Shown in pieces: positions 47,383-55,719 of a stretch of 64,000 bases of DNA. The translations under genes and the position numbers were made by a program. The notes beneath the pieces are model-generated. The model was not told where the DNA came from and ran no database searches. It was given only the letters and a program-made list of their open reading frames with translations. Position 1 is the first letter of the stretch, and each line of letters begins with the position of its first letter. Source of the DNA: Sporolactobacillus laevolacticus DSM 442 (lineage in GTDB: Bacteria > Bacillota > Bacilli > Bacillales > Sporolactobacillaceae); the NCBI RefSeq assembly GCF_000497245.1, contig NZ_AWTC01000001.1:304234-368233 (forward strand). Direction: 5' to 3'.

Positions 47383-48420
47383 TTACGCCCGATTAAATTG
47401 TTTCAGAAAACGAATATCGTCCGTATAGAAATTCCTAATATCTTCAATCCCGTATTTCAACATCGCAATACGCTCCGGTCCCATGCCAAAAGCAAAACCG
47501 GTATACTCGCTCGGATCAAATCCGGACATACGCAGCACATTTGGGTGTACCATGCCGGCACCGAGTATTTCGATCCAACCGGTACCCTTGCAGACGTTAC
47601 AGCCATGACCGCCGCACCTGAAGCAGGAAATATCCATTTCTACGGAAGGTTCGGTAAAAGGGAAGAAACTTGGACGAAGGCGGATTTCACGATCAGCACC
47701 AAACATGTGCTTCGCAAATACAGTTAAAATTCCCTTTAAATCACTTAGTCTCACGTTATGATCCACATAAAGCCCTTCAATCTGCATAAATTGATGGGAG
47801 TGGGTGGCATCATCATTATCTCGCCGATACACCTTGCCAGGACAAATAACTTTTACAGGACCCACACCTTTATGCTTTTCAAGTGTGTGTGCCTGTACTG
47901 GCGATGTATGGGTGCGCATCAAAATTTCATCGGTAATGTAAAAGGAATCCTGCATATCACGCGCCGGGTGATCCTTCGGAAGATTCAGCGCTTCAAAGTT
48001 GTAATAATCTTGTTCAACCTCCGGACCCTCTTCAATTGAAAATCCAAGACCAATGAACAAATCTTCGACTTCACGAATGATTGATCCGAGTAAGTGGTGA
48101 TTGCCCGTCACTGTTTTTCGTCCTGGAAGTGTCACATCGATTTTTTCACTTTCCAGCTTCATCTCAAGTAGTTTAGCTTCCAGATCTGCTTTCTTTTCCT
48201 CGATTTTTGCGGCAATCATTTTGCGTACTTCATTTGCGAGCTGCCCCACAACCGGGCGTTCTTCAGCAGAAAGTTTGCCCATGCCTTTCAATACTTCAGT
48301 AATTGGGCCTTTCTTGCCGAGAAAACGGACATGAACATCTTGAAGTGCTTTTAGACCGTCCGCTGAGCCAATGTTCTCGATTGCCTGTTCACGCAGTTCA
48401 AGCAGTTTCTCTTTTAACAT
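47383..48420 (-). CDS. pheS: Phenylalanyl-tRNA synthetase alpha subunit
   Basis: A 345-residue class II synthetase subunit. Coiled-coil N-terminus, then motif 2 region [11 protein letters not shown] and [34 protein letters not shown] and motif 3 [14 protein letters not shown]. First gene of pheST, controlled by the T-box riboswitch upstream. Confidence 0.97.
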   Translation of the reverse strand: MLKEKLLELREQAIENIGSADGLKALQDVHVRFLGKKGPITEVLKGMGKLSAEERPVVGQLANEVRKMIAAKIEEKKADLEAKLLEMKLESEKIDVTLPGRKTVTGNHHLLGSIIREVEDLFIGLGFSIEEGPEVEQDYYNFEALNLPKDHPARDMQDSFYITDEILMRTHTSPVQAHTLEKHKGVGPVKVICPGKVYRRDNDDATHSHQFMQIEGLYVDHNVRLSDLKGILTVFAKHMFGADREIRLRPSFFPFTEPSVEMDISCFRCGGHGCNVCKGTGWIEILGAGMVHPNVLRMSGFDPSEYTGFAFGMGPERIAMLKYGIEDIRNFYTDDIRFLKQFNRA

Positions 48421-48457
48421 CTGTCTTCATCCCTTCACTCTATTTTCGTAAAAACAA

Positions 48458-48712
48458 AAAAGCTCCGTCCCTGAAAAGGGACGAAGCGTCGCGGTACCAC
48501 CCTCGTTGACAGTCTGAAAACAACTGCCCACTCAAAAACGTCTAACGGCGAATGCCGGCCCATCCTAGACCGGCTACTCTAACCGGTGTTCAAACGGCAA
48601 CTCAAGAGTGAATTCATTCCGCCCGTTTCATAAGCGCGCTTGCAGTCGGTGACGCGCTCTCCCTTGATGCCGGTGCCGAATTACTACTCTCCATCACAGT
48701 TTCTTCATTCAT
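48458..48712 (-). ncRNA. T-box riboswitch of pheST
   Basis: The T-box sequence AGGGTGGTACCGCG is read on the minus strand (48503-48490), just before a terminator GCTTCGTCCC / GGGACGGAGC and a T run (48460-48488). The upstream part folds into the stem I region; GAATTCACTC offers a UUC specifier (Phe) followed by A. Uncharged tRNA-Phe should stabilise the antiterminator. Confidence 0.92.
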
Positions 48713-48777
48713 GTTGTTCAATTGTTCATGCAAACAATTGATGAGAATCTTTTCCTAGTATAGGCAATTTCAAATGG

Positions 48778-49545
48778 TTATGCAAGCCCCTCCGCCTGCA
48801 GCCAATAAAGCAGGATGCCTGTAGCTACCGCCACATTAAGCGATTCTGCTCGACCGGCCATCGGAATTTTCACTTGCAGATCCATTTCGGCAAGCAGTTC
48901 AGGTGATGCTCCATTCCCTTCATTACCAACAACAAGACCATAGTAAGGACTGCTCACTGAAGCTTGATGAAGTTCATTGCCTTGTAACGAAGATCCATAT
49001 AATGGAATAGCCAACTCTTTCATTTCATTCGCCAAACTGAACAAATTATGATGAATGACCGGCAAATGAAAGTGAGATCCTTGAGCCGATCGCAACGTCT
49101 TGGCATTATGACCATCCACACAGCCATCCCCGAGAAAAACGGCGTCAAGCCCGAATGCGTCGGCAGTCCGGATCAATGTACCTAAATTGCCGGGATCTTG
49201 CACACCATCAACTAGCAGATAGCGACCGGGACGCAATTTTACTGAAGCACGGCTCATATCGCATACAGCGATGATCCCTTGAGGTGTTTCCGTCTCCGAT
49301 AGTTCTGTAAAGATTTTGTGCGTGACTTGAAAAACTTCAATTGAATCGAGCGGCCAATCAGCCGGAAGATGAAACCCTTCGTCAATCAGTATTGTATTTA
49401 CGCGTTCACGTGCCGAAAAAACCGCTTCTTGCACAAGGTGCGGACCTTCAAGCAAATACTTTTGCTCGCGGTCGCGCCATTTTCTTATCTTTAATTTTTT
49501 CCATAATTTCACTTTTTCATTTTGCAAAGACACCATTCGTCGCAC
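48778..49545 (-). CDS. TrmH/SpoU-family RNA 2'-O-methyltransferase
   Basis: A 255-residue SPOUT methyltransferase equivalent in position to B. subtilis ysgA. N-terminal substrate-binding domain (KIRKWRDREQKYLLEGPHLV), then motif 1 DPGNLGTLIRTADAFG, motif 2 GLVVGNEGNGASPELL and motif 3 IPMAGRAESLNVAVATGILLY, which form the knot that binds S-adenosylmethionine. The probable target is a ribose in rRNA. The GTG start has AAAGGGG at suitable distance. Divergent from sspI. Confidence 0.92.
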   Translation of the reverse strand: MRRMVSLQNEKVKLWKKLKIRKWRDREQKYLLEGPHLVQEAVFSARERVNTILIDEGFHLPADWPLDSIEVFQVTHKIFTELSETETPQGIIAVCDMSRASVKLRPGRYLLVDGVQDPGNLGTLIRTADAFGLDAVFLGDGCVDGHNAKTLRSAQGSHFHLPVIHHNLFSLANEMKELAIPLYGSSLQGNELHQASVSSPYYGLVVGNEGNGASPELLAEMDLQVKIPMAGRAESLNVAVATGILLYWLQAEGLA

Positions 49546-49584
49546 ACAAAAGAACCCCTTTAAAAACGGTACATCAGTAAACTT

Positions 49585-49730
49585 GGCTTCGCAAAACCCT
49601 TAGAATGAGCGAAGTCTTAGTTGTGACGGCCATGACGGCCTAATGTCGGATTTGCCACAGGACGTGGCGTTTTTATCCGACTACTTATACTGGTTTCCAC
49701 TAATTCCTCATAAGTTGCTTGCCAGTATAA
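49585..49730 (+). ncRNA. Possible structured RNA upstream of sspI
   Basis: Four hairpins follow each other: GCTTCGC / GCGAAGT near 49586-49616; a GGCC / GGCC stem inside TTAG / CTAA (49617-49643); GTCGGAT with GCCAC paired to ATCCGAC with GTGGC (49645-49681), its T5 lying inside the outer stem; and TATACTGG / CCAGTATA (49686-49729). No gene is supported. It could be the sspI leader or an independent RNA. Confidence 0.4.
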
Positions 49731-49801
49731 ATGCCCGCATATTAACCATACTATACCATATCACCAGCATTAAGTGCTCAAAGAAAGGGGTATGCGATTT
49801 T

Positions 49802-50005
49802 ATGGATTTGGACATTCGCCGTGCAGTTCTGCACAATTTATCAGGTAACAACAAGCAACAACTTCAAGATACCGTCGTTGACGCGATTCAGAATGGGCAG
49901 GAAAAAATGCTTCCTGGGCTCGGCGTTCTTTTCGAAGTCATTTGGAATAAATCGGACAACGCATTTCGTGATCAATTGCTCACACGTTTGGAGCAGGGCG
50001 TTTAA
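49802..50005 (+). CDS. sspI: Small acid-soluble spore protein SspI
   Basis: A 67-residue minor spore-core protein. It matches B. subtilis SspI nearly throughout its first 55 residues (MDLDIRRAVLHNLSGNN; VVDAIQNGQEKMLPGLGVLF; EVIWNKSD). The ATG chosen follows GAAAGGGG by 11 nt; the frame is open further upstream but that part crosses the hairpins of the putative structured RNA. Made in the forespore late in sporulation; position next to the ysgA-like gene is as in B. subtilis. Confidence 0.95.
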   Translation: MDLDIRRAVLHNLSGNNKQQLQDTVVDAIQNGQEKMLPGLGVLFEVIWNKSDNAFRDQLLTRLEQGV

Positions 50006-50022
50006 CATCAATTAAAAGATGA

Positions 50023-50052
50023 AAATCGGGAGACGATCCTCCCGATTTTTTC
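50023..50052 (+). terminator. sspI terminator
   Basis: Perfect stem AAATCGGGAG / CTCCCGATTT followed by TTTT. Confidence 0.9.
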
Positions 50053-50076
50053 TGTGCTGTTTATTACGAATGTACG

Positions 50077-50105
50077 TTCCTGACATTCTCATAAAATGCT
50101 ATAAT
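50077..50105 (+). promoter_or_regulatory. Toxin mRNA promoter
   Basis: TTCCTG and TATAAT separated by 17 bp, placing the toxin transcript start near 50112. Confidence 0.6.
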
Positions 50106-50167
50106 TAAAAAGGCAGTAAAGTATATGAGCGGATGCGGTGACACCCTTGTGAAAGGGGGTGAAGCCA

Positions 50168-50251
50168 TTGACGACTTATCAGGTACTGACATTAATGATT
50201 AGTTTCGCTATGTTGGTGCTCATGATTGTGTCGTTTAAAAACAAAAAATAA
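50168..50251 (+). CDS. Holin-like type I toxin peptide
   Basis: A 27-residue peptide (TTG start 7 nt after a GGGGG site; a GTG three codons upstream is possible) with sequence TTYQVLTLMISFAMLVLMIV followed by SFKNKK: a single hydrophobic helix with a basic tail. This fits the small holin-like toxins of Firmicutes that depolarise the membrane. Its mRNA has a 10-nt complementarity between the 5' leader (GAGCGGATGC, 50127-50136) and 3' region (GCATCCGCTC, 50303-50312), which may mask translation, and a convergent antisense RNA overlaps its 3' end. Confidence 0.75.
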   Translation: MTTYQVLTLMISFAMLVLMIVSFKNKK

Positions 50252-50377
50252 TCCGTCTCATATGCTCTGCAGAAGCTGAGATGGATTATTCCTTCAAGCA
50301 CTGCATCCGCTCTTATCGCGGATATTGCCCTCACCGTCAGTGTTCCCGCACTGGCGGTTTTTATCGATGTTTCTTAT
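50245..50377 (-). ncRNA. Antitoxin antisense RNA candidate
   Basis: On the minus strand TTGCAT (50413-50408) and TATAAT (50389-50384) lie 18 bp apart, predicting a transcript from about 50377 leftwards. It would run through the 3' part of the toxin mRNA and stop at the hairpin AATAATCC-G-TCTCA / TGAGA-T-GGATTATT (50247-50290), after which the minus strand has six T. Tail-to-tail overlap of this kind is typical of Bacillus type I systems such as txpA-ratA and bsrG-SR4. Confidence 0.7.
50334..50362 (+). terminator. Toxin mRNA terminator
   Basis: CCGTCAGTG / CACTGGCGG (one G-T pair), loop TTCCCG, then TTTTT. Confidence 0.85.
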
Positions 50378-50413
50378 GACTTTATTATACCAAGTTCATC
50401 TAAAAAGATGCAA

Positions 50414-50743
50414 TGGGTGGTTCCTGTATACATTTAGGATTGTTTCCAGATCTGTATGATAATACGTAGGCTTTTTGTCAACCTGATGATACAGAAACAT
50501 ATTGAACATATTTCCCCCTTGATCTCTTCATAATGGTTCAAGCTTAGCGCTTAATATGATTCATCAATTCCCGAAATTCAACAATGTCCTGATAAAAAAA
50601 GATACTACACCCCTTATCAAAAAATTGTTCTGCTTTCTTCATTAATTTTTGTTCACAGCAGAGTCGCATTATACGATTGACACAATTAGAGAGTATCAAT
50701 TATGTTAAGAACATAAGCTTGGAAATATTCGGAAAAAACGGGG
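50414..50743. other. Intergenic region between toxin locus and acetyltransferase
   Basis: A 41-codon minus-strand frame (50669-50544, starting MRLCCEQKLMKK) is open but lacks a ribosome site and resembles no family I know. Otherwise AT-rich, with no clear feature. Confidence 0.3.
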
Positions 50744-51283
50744 ATGATCGAGGTAATGGCAAGCTCAACACAGTTTAAAGATAGACTCGTATTTCGATTG
50801 TTTAATCAAAAAGATGATGATGTCGTTACGTTGACCCATTTATTGAATGCCGCTTACAAACCGTTGGCAGACATGGGGCTCAATTACCTTGCTTCACATC
50901 AAGGACCTGAAACAACGCTGAAGCGGATCACAGAAGCAAAATGCTTAATCATTTTAAGCGAAAATCAAATCATCGGAACTCTCTCTTATTACGCTCCGGG
51001 TGTGAAAACCGACTCCGATTGGTATCGGAAGCCAAAGGTGGGGGTTGTTGGACAATTTGGTATTCTTCCAGAGTATCAAAAGCATGGTCTAGGAACGATG
51101 TTGTTGAATCGTGCTGAAATTGAAGCAAAAACTGATGGAGCCGAAGAACTTGCGCTGGATACAGCCGAACAAGCAATTCATCTACATCGATTTTATGCGA
51201 ATCAAGGATTTCGACTGGTTGGCACTGTGAATTGGCAACATACTAATTATAAAAGCGTTGTGATGAGTAAAAGCTTGATATAA
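50744..51283 (+). CDS. GNAT-family N-acetyltransferase
   Basis: A 179-residue acetyltransferase. The acetyl-CoA-binding loop is visible as FGILPEYQKHGLGTMLLNRAE (GxGxx with preceding Gln/Lys), and ELALDTAEQAIHLHRFYANQGFR is the typical C-terminal part. Two starts four codons apart (50744 and 50756) have poorly spaced GGGG or GAGG sites, so the N-terminus is uncertain. Monocistronic with its own terminator. Substrate unknown. Confidence 0.88.
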   Translation: MIEVMASSTQFKDRLVFRLFNQKDDDVVTLTHLLNAAYKPLADMGLNYLASHQGPETTLKRITEAKCLIILSENQIIGTLSYYAPGVKTDSDWYRKPKVGVVGQFGILPEYQKHGLGTMLLNRAEIEAKTDGAEELALDTAEQAIHLHRFYANQGFRLVGTVNWQHTNYKSVVMSKSLI

Positions 51284-51385
51284 TAAGTGCTACCTCCGAA
51301 CACACAATAAATCGCCAGTGTTAGAACACTAAAGTAAAAGGCGATATCCACTATAAGTACATCGCGTATAAAATCGAATTGATGG

Positions 51386-51433
51386 AATCATCCGTTTTAG
51401 CTGTTGTAGAGCGTATACCACGGATGATTTTTG
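51386..51433 (+). terminator. Terminator after the acetyltransferase
   Basis: AATCATCCGT / ACGGATGATT with a 24-nt loop and a TTTTTG tail. The rest of the 51284-51611 gap shows no gene. Confidence 0.75.
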
Positions 51434-51611
51434 TCTTTATATGACGTAATCACAATGATGGATTACGTTTTCTCTTTCATCTGTTCGTATTTTGGACACA
51501 TTCATTCTCTCAGTTATCAGTCCGATCATTCATCCACCCGGCGACTCTTGGCTGAATAAATCGGAGTAATGTATAATCGATGTAAACCTTTTTAGTTGGA
51601 GCATGACAAAG

Positions 51612-52328
51612 ATGAAAATTGCGATTTGTGATGACGACAAGCCACAGCGAGAATATTTGGCTACGCTTGTAAATGAATGGGCGAAAAAAAGCGGCATACG
51701 TATCACATTAAAAATGTTTGCAGATGCGCAGTCATTTCTATTCTCCTGGAGCACAGACAAAAGTTACGATGCGTTGCTTCTTGACATCCAGATGCCCGAA
51801 CTGAATGGCATGGAGCTAGCTAGAACCATTCGCCGGAGTAATGAGTCGCTTTCAATCATCTTTATCACTGGGTTTTCCGATTATATGGACGAGGGCTACG
51901 AAGTATCCGCACTTCATTATCTGATGAAACCGGTTAAGAAAGTGAAGCTCTTCGCTGTCCTTGAGCGTGCCTCAATAAAGCTCAAAAAAGAAAGCAAAAC
52001 CTTATTGATTGAATATGATGGCGCAATGATCCGTATCAATCAAAATGACATCATATGCCTCGAAGCGTTTGCACATACGATTGAACTGACTACGGCTGAT
52101 CACAGCTATCAAATTAAATCAAGCATCGACCTGCTCGAACACCAACTTGATTCCGATCTTTTTATTCGCCCTCACCGCTCTTATCTCATTGGATTACACT
52201 ACATAAGCCAAATAGCCAAGTCTGAAATGATACTCGACAATGGCAACCGGGTACCAATCAGCAGACGAAGATACACGGAGGTCAATCAGGCGTTTATCCG
52301 CTTTTTCAAGGGAGGACGTCCACATTGA
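51612..52328 (+). CDS. LytTR-type response regulator
   Basis: About 238 residues; ATG (MKIAICDDD) chosen 10 nt after GGAG, three codons inside the longer frame. The receiver domain has the acidic pair DDD, the phospho-acceptor in LLLDIQMPELNGMEL, and the conserved Lys in LMKPVKKVK. The C-terminal LytTR DNA-binding domain includes IICLEAFAHTIELTTADH, FIRPHRSYLIGLHYI and NRVPISRRR. AgrA/VirR-like. Its stop overlaps the start of the kinase gene, so the two are a coupled pair, probably controlling the ABC exporters downstream. Confidence 0.92.
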   Translation: MKIAICDDDKPQREYLATLVNEWAKKSGIRITLKMFADAQSFLFSWSTDKSYDALLLDIQMPELNGMELARTIRRSNESLSIIFITGFSDYMDEGYEVSALHYLMKPVKKVKLFAVLERASIKLKKESKTLLIEYDGAMIRINQNDIICLEAFAHTIELTTADHSYQIKSSIDLLEHQLDSDLFIRPHRSYLIGLHYISQIAKSEMILDNGNRVPISRRRYTEVNQAFIRFFKGGRPH

Positions 52329-53062
52329 CCTTATTGACCTTTGTGCTCACCATTATTCCAATCGTTCTCATACTCGTTCTTCTTGTAGCCATTCTGGTAC
52401 ACCGAATAACCTTGCATTCTGTCGAAAAACGCCTCGATAATTATCAAAAGGATCTGCTCTCTAAACATTATGATGAAGTCCAGAACATCTATCAGAAAAT
52501 GCGCGGCTGGCGCCATGACTACCACAATCATATTCAAACCATGAAGGCTCATCTCGTACTGAACCAAATGGACGAGCTGCAAAATTATCTCGATATGTTG
52601 GATAATGATTTGGAAACCGTTGATACGGTCATGAAGACAGGAAACGTGAAATTGGATGCGATTCTGAACAGCAAGCTTTCATTGATCGCAAACGAAAACA
52701 TCAAAGTAAACGCGAAAGCTCAGGTTCCCTCTGTCCTTTCTGTGAGCGAAGTTGATCTATGCATCATTATCGGCAACATGCTCGATAATGCGCTGGAAAG
52801 CTGCCGCGCGCTTCACGGAAAAGAATTACCGTTCATCCGCATTTACATAGGCGTTTTCAAAAAACAGCTTTATCTTTCTATAACAAACTCCGCCCCCGAT
52901 AAGCTAAAAAGAATGGGAACAGGGCGATACCTGACAACAAAAGGTAACGGACATGGGTTCGGACTTAAACGGATTGACGGCTTAGTCAAAAAATACGACG
53001 GCTACATCAACCGGCAAAACGAACCCGGCGTATTTGCGACAGAAATTATGCTCCCCCTTTAA
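52325..53062 (+). CDS. GHKL-type sensor histidine kinase
   Basis: A 245-residue kinase with a TTG start overlapping the stop of the response regulator (TTGA). A single N-terminal transmembrane helix (about 4-27), then a coiled stretch, the H box MRGWRHDYHNHIQTM, N box IIIGNMLDNALESC and G box GNGHGFGLKRIDGL. It lacks the multi-helix sensor domain of AgrC, so any signal must be sensed in or near the membrane or through a partner such as the ABC transporters. Its last codons lie inside the first unit of a 90-bp tandem duplication. Confidence 0.9.
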   Translation: MTLLTFVLTIIPIVLILVLLVAILVHRITLHSVEKRLDNYQKDLLSKHYDEVQNIYQKMRGWRHDYHNHIQTMKAHLVLNQMDELQNYLDMLDNDLETVDTVMKTGNVKLDAILNSKLSLIANENIKVNAKAQVPSVLSVSEVDLCIIIGNMLDNALESCRALHGKELPFIRIYIGVFKKQLYLSITNSAPDKLKRMGTGRYLTTKGNGHGFGLKRIDGLVKKYDGYINRQNEPGVFATEIMLPL

Positions 53063-53262
53063 CTAAGGAGGGATCGCAGATGAAGCTTATTTGTGTTGCT
53101 ACTTTAACTAAGTTTACGGCACAGAAGGTGCTGGATCATGCTTCCCCTGTAACTAATGAGGGGGCGCAGATGAAGCTTATTTGTGTTGCCACTTTAACTA
53201 AGTTTGCGGCACAGAAGGTGCTAAATTGTGTTGCCACTTTAACTGAGCTTGCGGTACTGTTT
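53051..53262 (+). repeat. 90-bp tandem duplication with a third partial unit, possibly encoding a repeated peptide
   Basis: Units 53051-53140 and 53141-53230 are exactly 90 bp and about 85% alike; a shorter piece of the same unit follows from 53231. Unit 1 begins with the last three codons of the kinase gene. Each unit carries a ribosome-like site (AAGGAGGGATCGCAG and GAGGGGGCGCAG) before ATG-AAG-CTT, and the frame stays open from 53080 to 53376, giving MKLICVATLTKFTAQKVL twice with a 30-residue period. Whether this is translated, for instance as a signal or exported peptide, is unproven. Confidence 0.7.
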
Positions 53263-53423
53263 GTCTCCCAAGACTTGCGCTACTGTCCCATGTACTCAAA
53301 GCTTTTTACATCTGTAAGAGTTTTATGGAAACGCACGAAAAAATTACTGGTTTCCCCTTTAATAAATCATGAATGATGTGAACATGGCATTACATAAATA
53401 CTAATAATTGGAGGGAATTACCG

Positions 53424-53768
53424 ATGAACAGGACGCCGGAATTTGTTTTATCTCTCATTGCTGTTATTCTAAATACATTCATTTGGTTAATTCAGATATT
53501 ATCAGCTCTGACTAAAGTATCATGGGGATCTGATGATCTCGCTTTTTCAATGGCCTATGCTATTGGTTATGGATCCATTTACTTTGTCATGTTGTTTTTG
53601 CTTTGGGTCAGTACATTTAAAATTAAAAACAACAGCAAAGGATGGGGAATATTCATTCTTGTTATGGGTGCTCTAAATACTTTATCTGTATCCTTTATCT
53701 CAGGAGTACTACTTTTAATTGCGGGAATCATGATGCTCGCTAGAAAACCTAAAGTGAACAAACAATAA
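53424..53768 (+). CDS. Small membrane protein, DUF4064-like
   Basis: A 114-residue protein with a GGAGGGAATTACCG ribosome site. It opens MNRTPEFVLSLIAVILNTF, resembling the RTxEFVLGLIG start of DUF4064 proteins, and has three or four hydrophobic helices (about 8-30, 45-65, 72-105). Function unknown. It lies between the two-component genes and the ABC exporters on the same strand. Confidence 0.65.
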   Translation: MNRTPEFVLSLIAVILNTFIWLIQILSALTKVSWGSDDLAFSMAYAIGYGSIYFVMLFLLWVSTFKIKNNSKGWGIFILVMGALNTLSVSFISGVLLLIAGIMMLARKPKVNKQ

Positions 53769-53877
53769 TATAACTATACGTTTAACCATTCGTGTGCGAA
53801 TTGAGTACCATTCGTGCACGATTTTTATTTTCACTTGATTTGCTGTGCTAGTGTATAGCTATAAGGAGTTGATGATC

Positions 53878-55719
53878 GTGAAACCTCGAATAAAGCCCGA
53901 GTATTCGACCATACAAAATATCGGCTATATTCTTCACAATTTGTGGCACTGGAATAAGAAACTGTACTTGCTGTCCATAGCCCGGATTCCGGTATTGGTG
54001 TTTCTCCCTTTTCTCGGAATTCTGATGCCAAAACTCGTGATCGACTGCCTCACCGAAAAAATCAGTCTCTGGCATTTTGTATCTGTAGTAGCACTGATTA
54101 CACTGGGTATTGTACTGTGCAATGTAATCAGCCAATCACTGAGCGGATGGATCAGTTGGAACGTCACATCAAATCGTCTGCGCTACCTCGGCCTGTTGTA
54201 TGAAAAAATTATGGATACGGATTACGAAAATCTGGAAAGTCCTGAAGGAAAGAAAAGGTTAGAAAAGGCTTTTCAAGCCAATCATACAAACAGTAATGGA
54301 ACAGAAGCGATCATAGAGGCACTGATTCTTCTCGTTGCTAACTTTTTCGGCATTGTCCTCTACGGAAGTATACTGACTGCGTTGAATCCTTTGATCATCG
54401 CTTTTTTACTAGGTACAGCAGTCGTCGGTCTGCTTTTTGCCAGACACGCGCAAAATTATGAACATCAACACAAAGATGACTGGACACCGACAGAGAAAAA
54501 GCTGGATTATCTCATCCGAGAATGCGATGATTTTTCAGCCGGCAAAGATCTCAGACTTTATCGGATGACCCATTGGTTCGGCCAAAGATTTCAGGGCCTC
54601 CTGGACAATCGGCAGCTTTGGTTGAAACGGGTTGCCCTGCGTCACTATCTAGCAGATGGATCAATCGGCATCATGACCCTGCTTCGTGACAGTGTTGCTT
54701 ACGTATATCTGCTTTATCTTGTACTGAGCGGTCGTATGACCGTCGCAAATTTCACCCTTTATTTCGGAACCATCGCCGGATTTTCGATCTGGATGACCGG
54801 TTTTACGGATCAATTATCAAAAATTCAGCATATGAGCTTGGAAATCTGTGATGTCCGTAATTATTTAAATATGAAAAACCGGGATAATCGCGAAGAAGGT
54901 ACTCCGCTTCCTGAAAAAAAGAGCTGGCCCTGTTCAATAACATTTGAGCATGTCACATTCTCCTATCCGAACGGAGAACGAAAGATACTTAATGATGTCA
55001 GTTTTCATATCAAGCGAGGCGAAAAGATTGCGCTTGTCGGCTTGAATGGTGCTGGCAAAACGACTTGCATAAAATTACTCTGCGGGTTTTACCATCCAAC
55101 ATCGGGACGTATTCTCATTGACGGAAAAGATATGACCGTCTTCAACCGGGATGATTACTATCAACTGTTCACAGCAGTTTTTCAAGATATCCATCTACTT
55201 CCTGTTACCATCGCTCAAAATATTGCGCCGCAGTTAAATAATCCTATTGATTATGATAAGGTTGAAAACTGTCTAAAACTTGCAGGACTTAAGGAGAAAA
55301 TAAGCAGCCTACCTGAAGATGTACATACTATGCTTGTCAAAGAAGTAAACGAAAACGCTGCCCAATTCTCAGGAGGCGAGCTTCAGAAACTGCTTTTAGC
55401 ACGGGCATTGTATAAAGAATCACCTGTCTTGATTCTCGACGAACCAACTGCCGCGCTTGATCCAATCGCCGAAAACGAACTCTATCAACGCTACGGAAAA
55501 CTTGTTTCCGGTCGGACATCCATTTTTATTTCCCATCGATTATCAAGTACTCGGTTTTGCGATAGGATTGTCTTCCTATCAGACGGAAAGATTGCAGAAA
55601 ACGGTACGCACGATGAACTGATGAAGAAAAAAGGGAAGTATGCCAAGTTGTTTGCGATCCAAAGTCATTATTATAAGGATGATATGGATACAACAGCAGT
55701 TGGAGGTGAGCAGTCTTGA
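53878..55719 (+). CDS. ABC exporter, fused permease/ATPase (first half of a pair)
   Basis: About 613 residues; GTG (MKPRIKPEY) taken as start, 9 nt after AAGGAG, although an ATG two codons earlier is possible. A six-helix exporter domain with the conserved MDTDYENLESPEGKKRLEKA segment is followed by a nucleotide-binding domain: Walker A VGLNGAGKTTCIKLL, signature FSGGELQKLLLARAL, Walker B VLILDEPTAALD, and H-loop FISHRLSS. No peptidase domain. It overlaps the second ABC gene by 4 bp, so a heterodimeric exporter is likely. Cargo may be a peptide or lipid; regulation by the adjacent LytTR system is inferred. Confidence 0.9.
   Translation: MKPRIKPEYSTIQNIGYILHNLWHWNKKLYLLSIARIPVLVFLPFLGILMPKLVIDCLTEKISLWHFVSVVALITLGIVLCNVISQSLSGWISWNVTSNRLRYLGLLYEKIMDTDYENLESPEGKKRLEKAFQANHTNSNGTEAIIEALILLVANFFGIVLYGSILTALNPLIIAFLLGTAVVGLLFARHAQNYEHQHKDDWTPTEKKLDYLIRECDDFSAGKDLRLYRMTHWFGQRFQGLLDNRQLWLKRVALRHYLADGSIGIMTLLRDSVAYVYLLYLVLSGRMTVANFTLYFGTIAGFSIWMTGFTDQLSKIQHMSLEICDVRNYLNMKNRDNREEGTPLPEKKSWPCSITFEHVTFSYPNGERKILNDVSFHIKRGEKIALVGLNGAGKTTCIKLLCGFYHPTSGRILIDGKDMTVFNRDDYYQLFTAVFQDIHLLPVTIAQNIAPQLNNPIDYDKVENCLKLAGLKEKISSLPEDVHTMLVKEVNENAAQFSGGELQKLLLARALYKESPVLILDEPTAALDPIAENELYQRYGKLVSGRTSIFISHRLSSTRFCDRIVFLSDGKIAENGTHDELMKKKGKYAKLFAIQSHYYKDDMDTTAVGGEQS

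Noticed and set aside
50544-50669. A 41-codon minus-strand frame beside the toxin locus
   Set aside because: A TATAAT box touches its ATG, there is no ribosome site and no recognised family.
53769-53844. Two CCATTCGTG words as a direct repeat or operator before the ABC genes
   Set aside because: Only a short, imperfect match with no support from spacing or promoter position.
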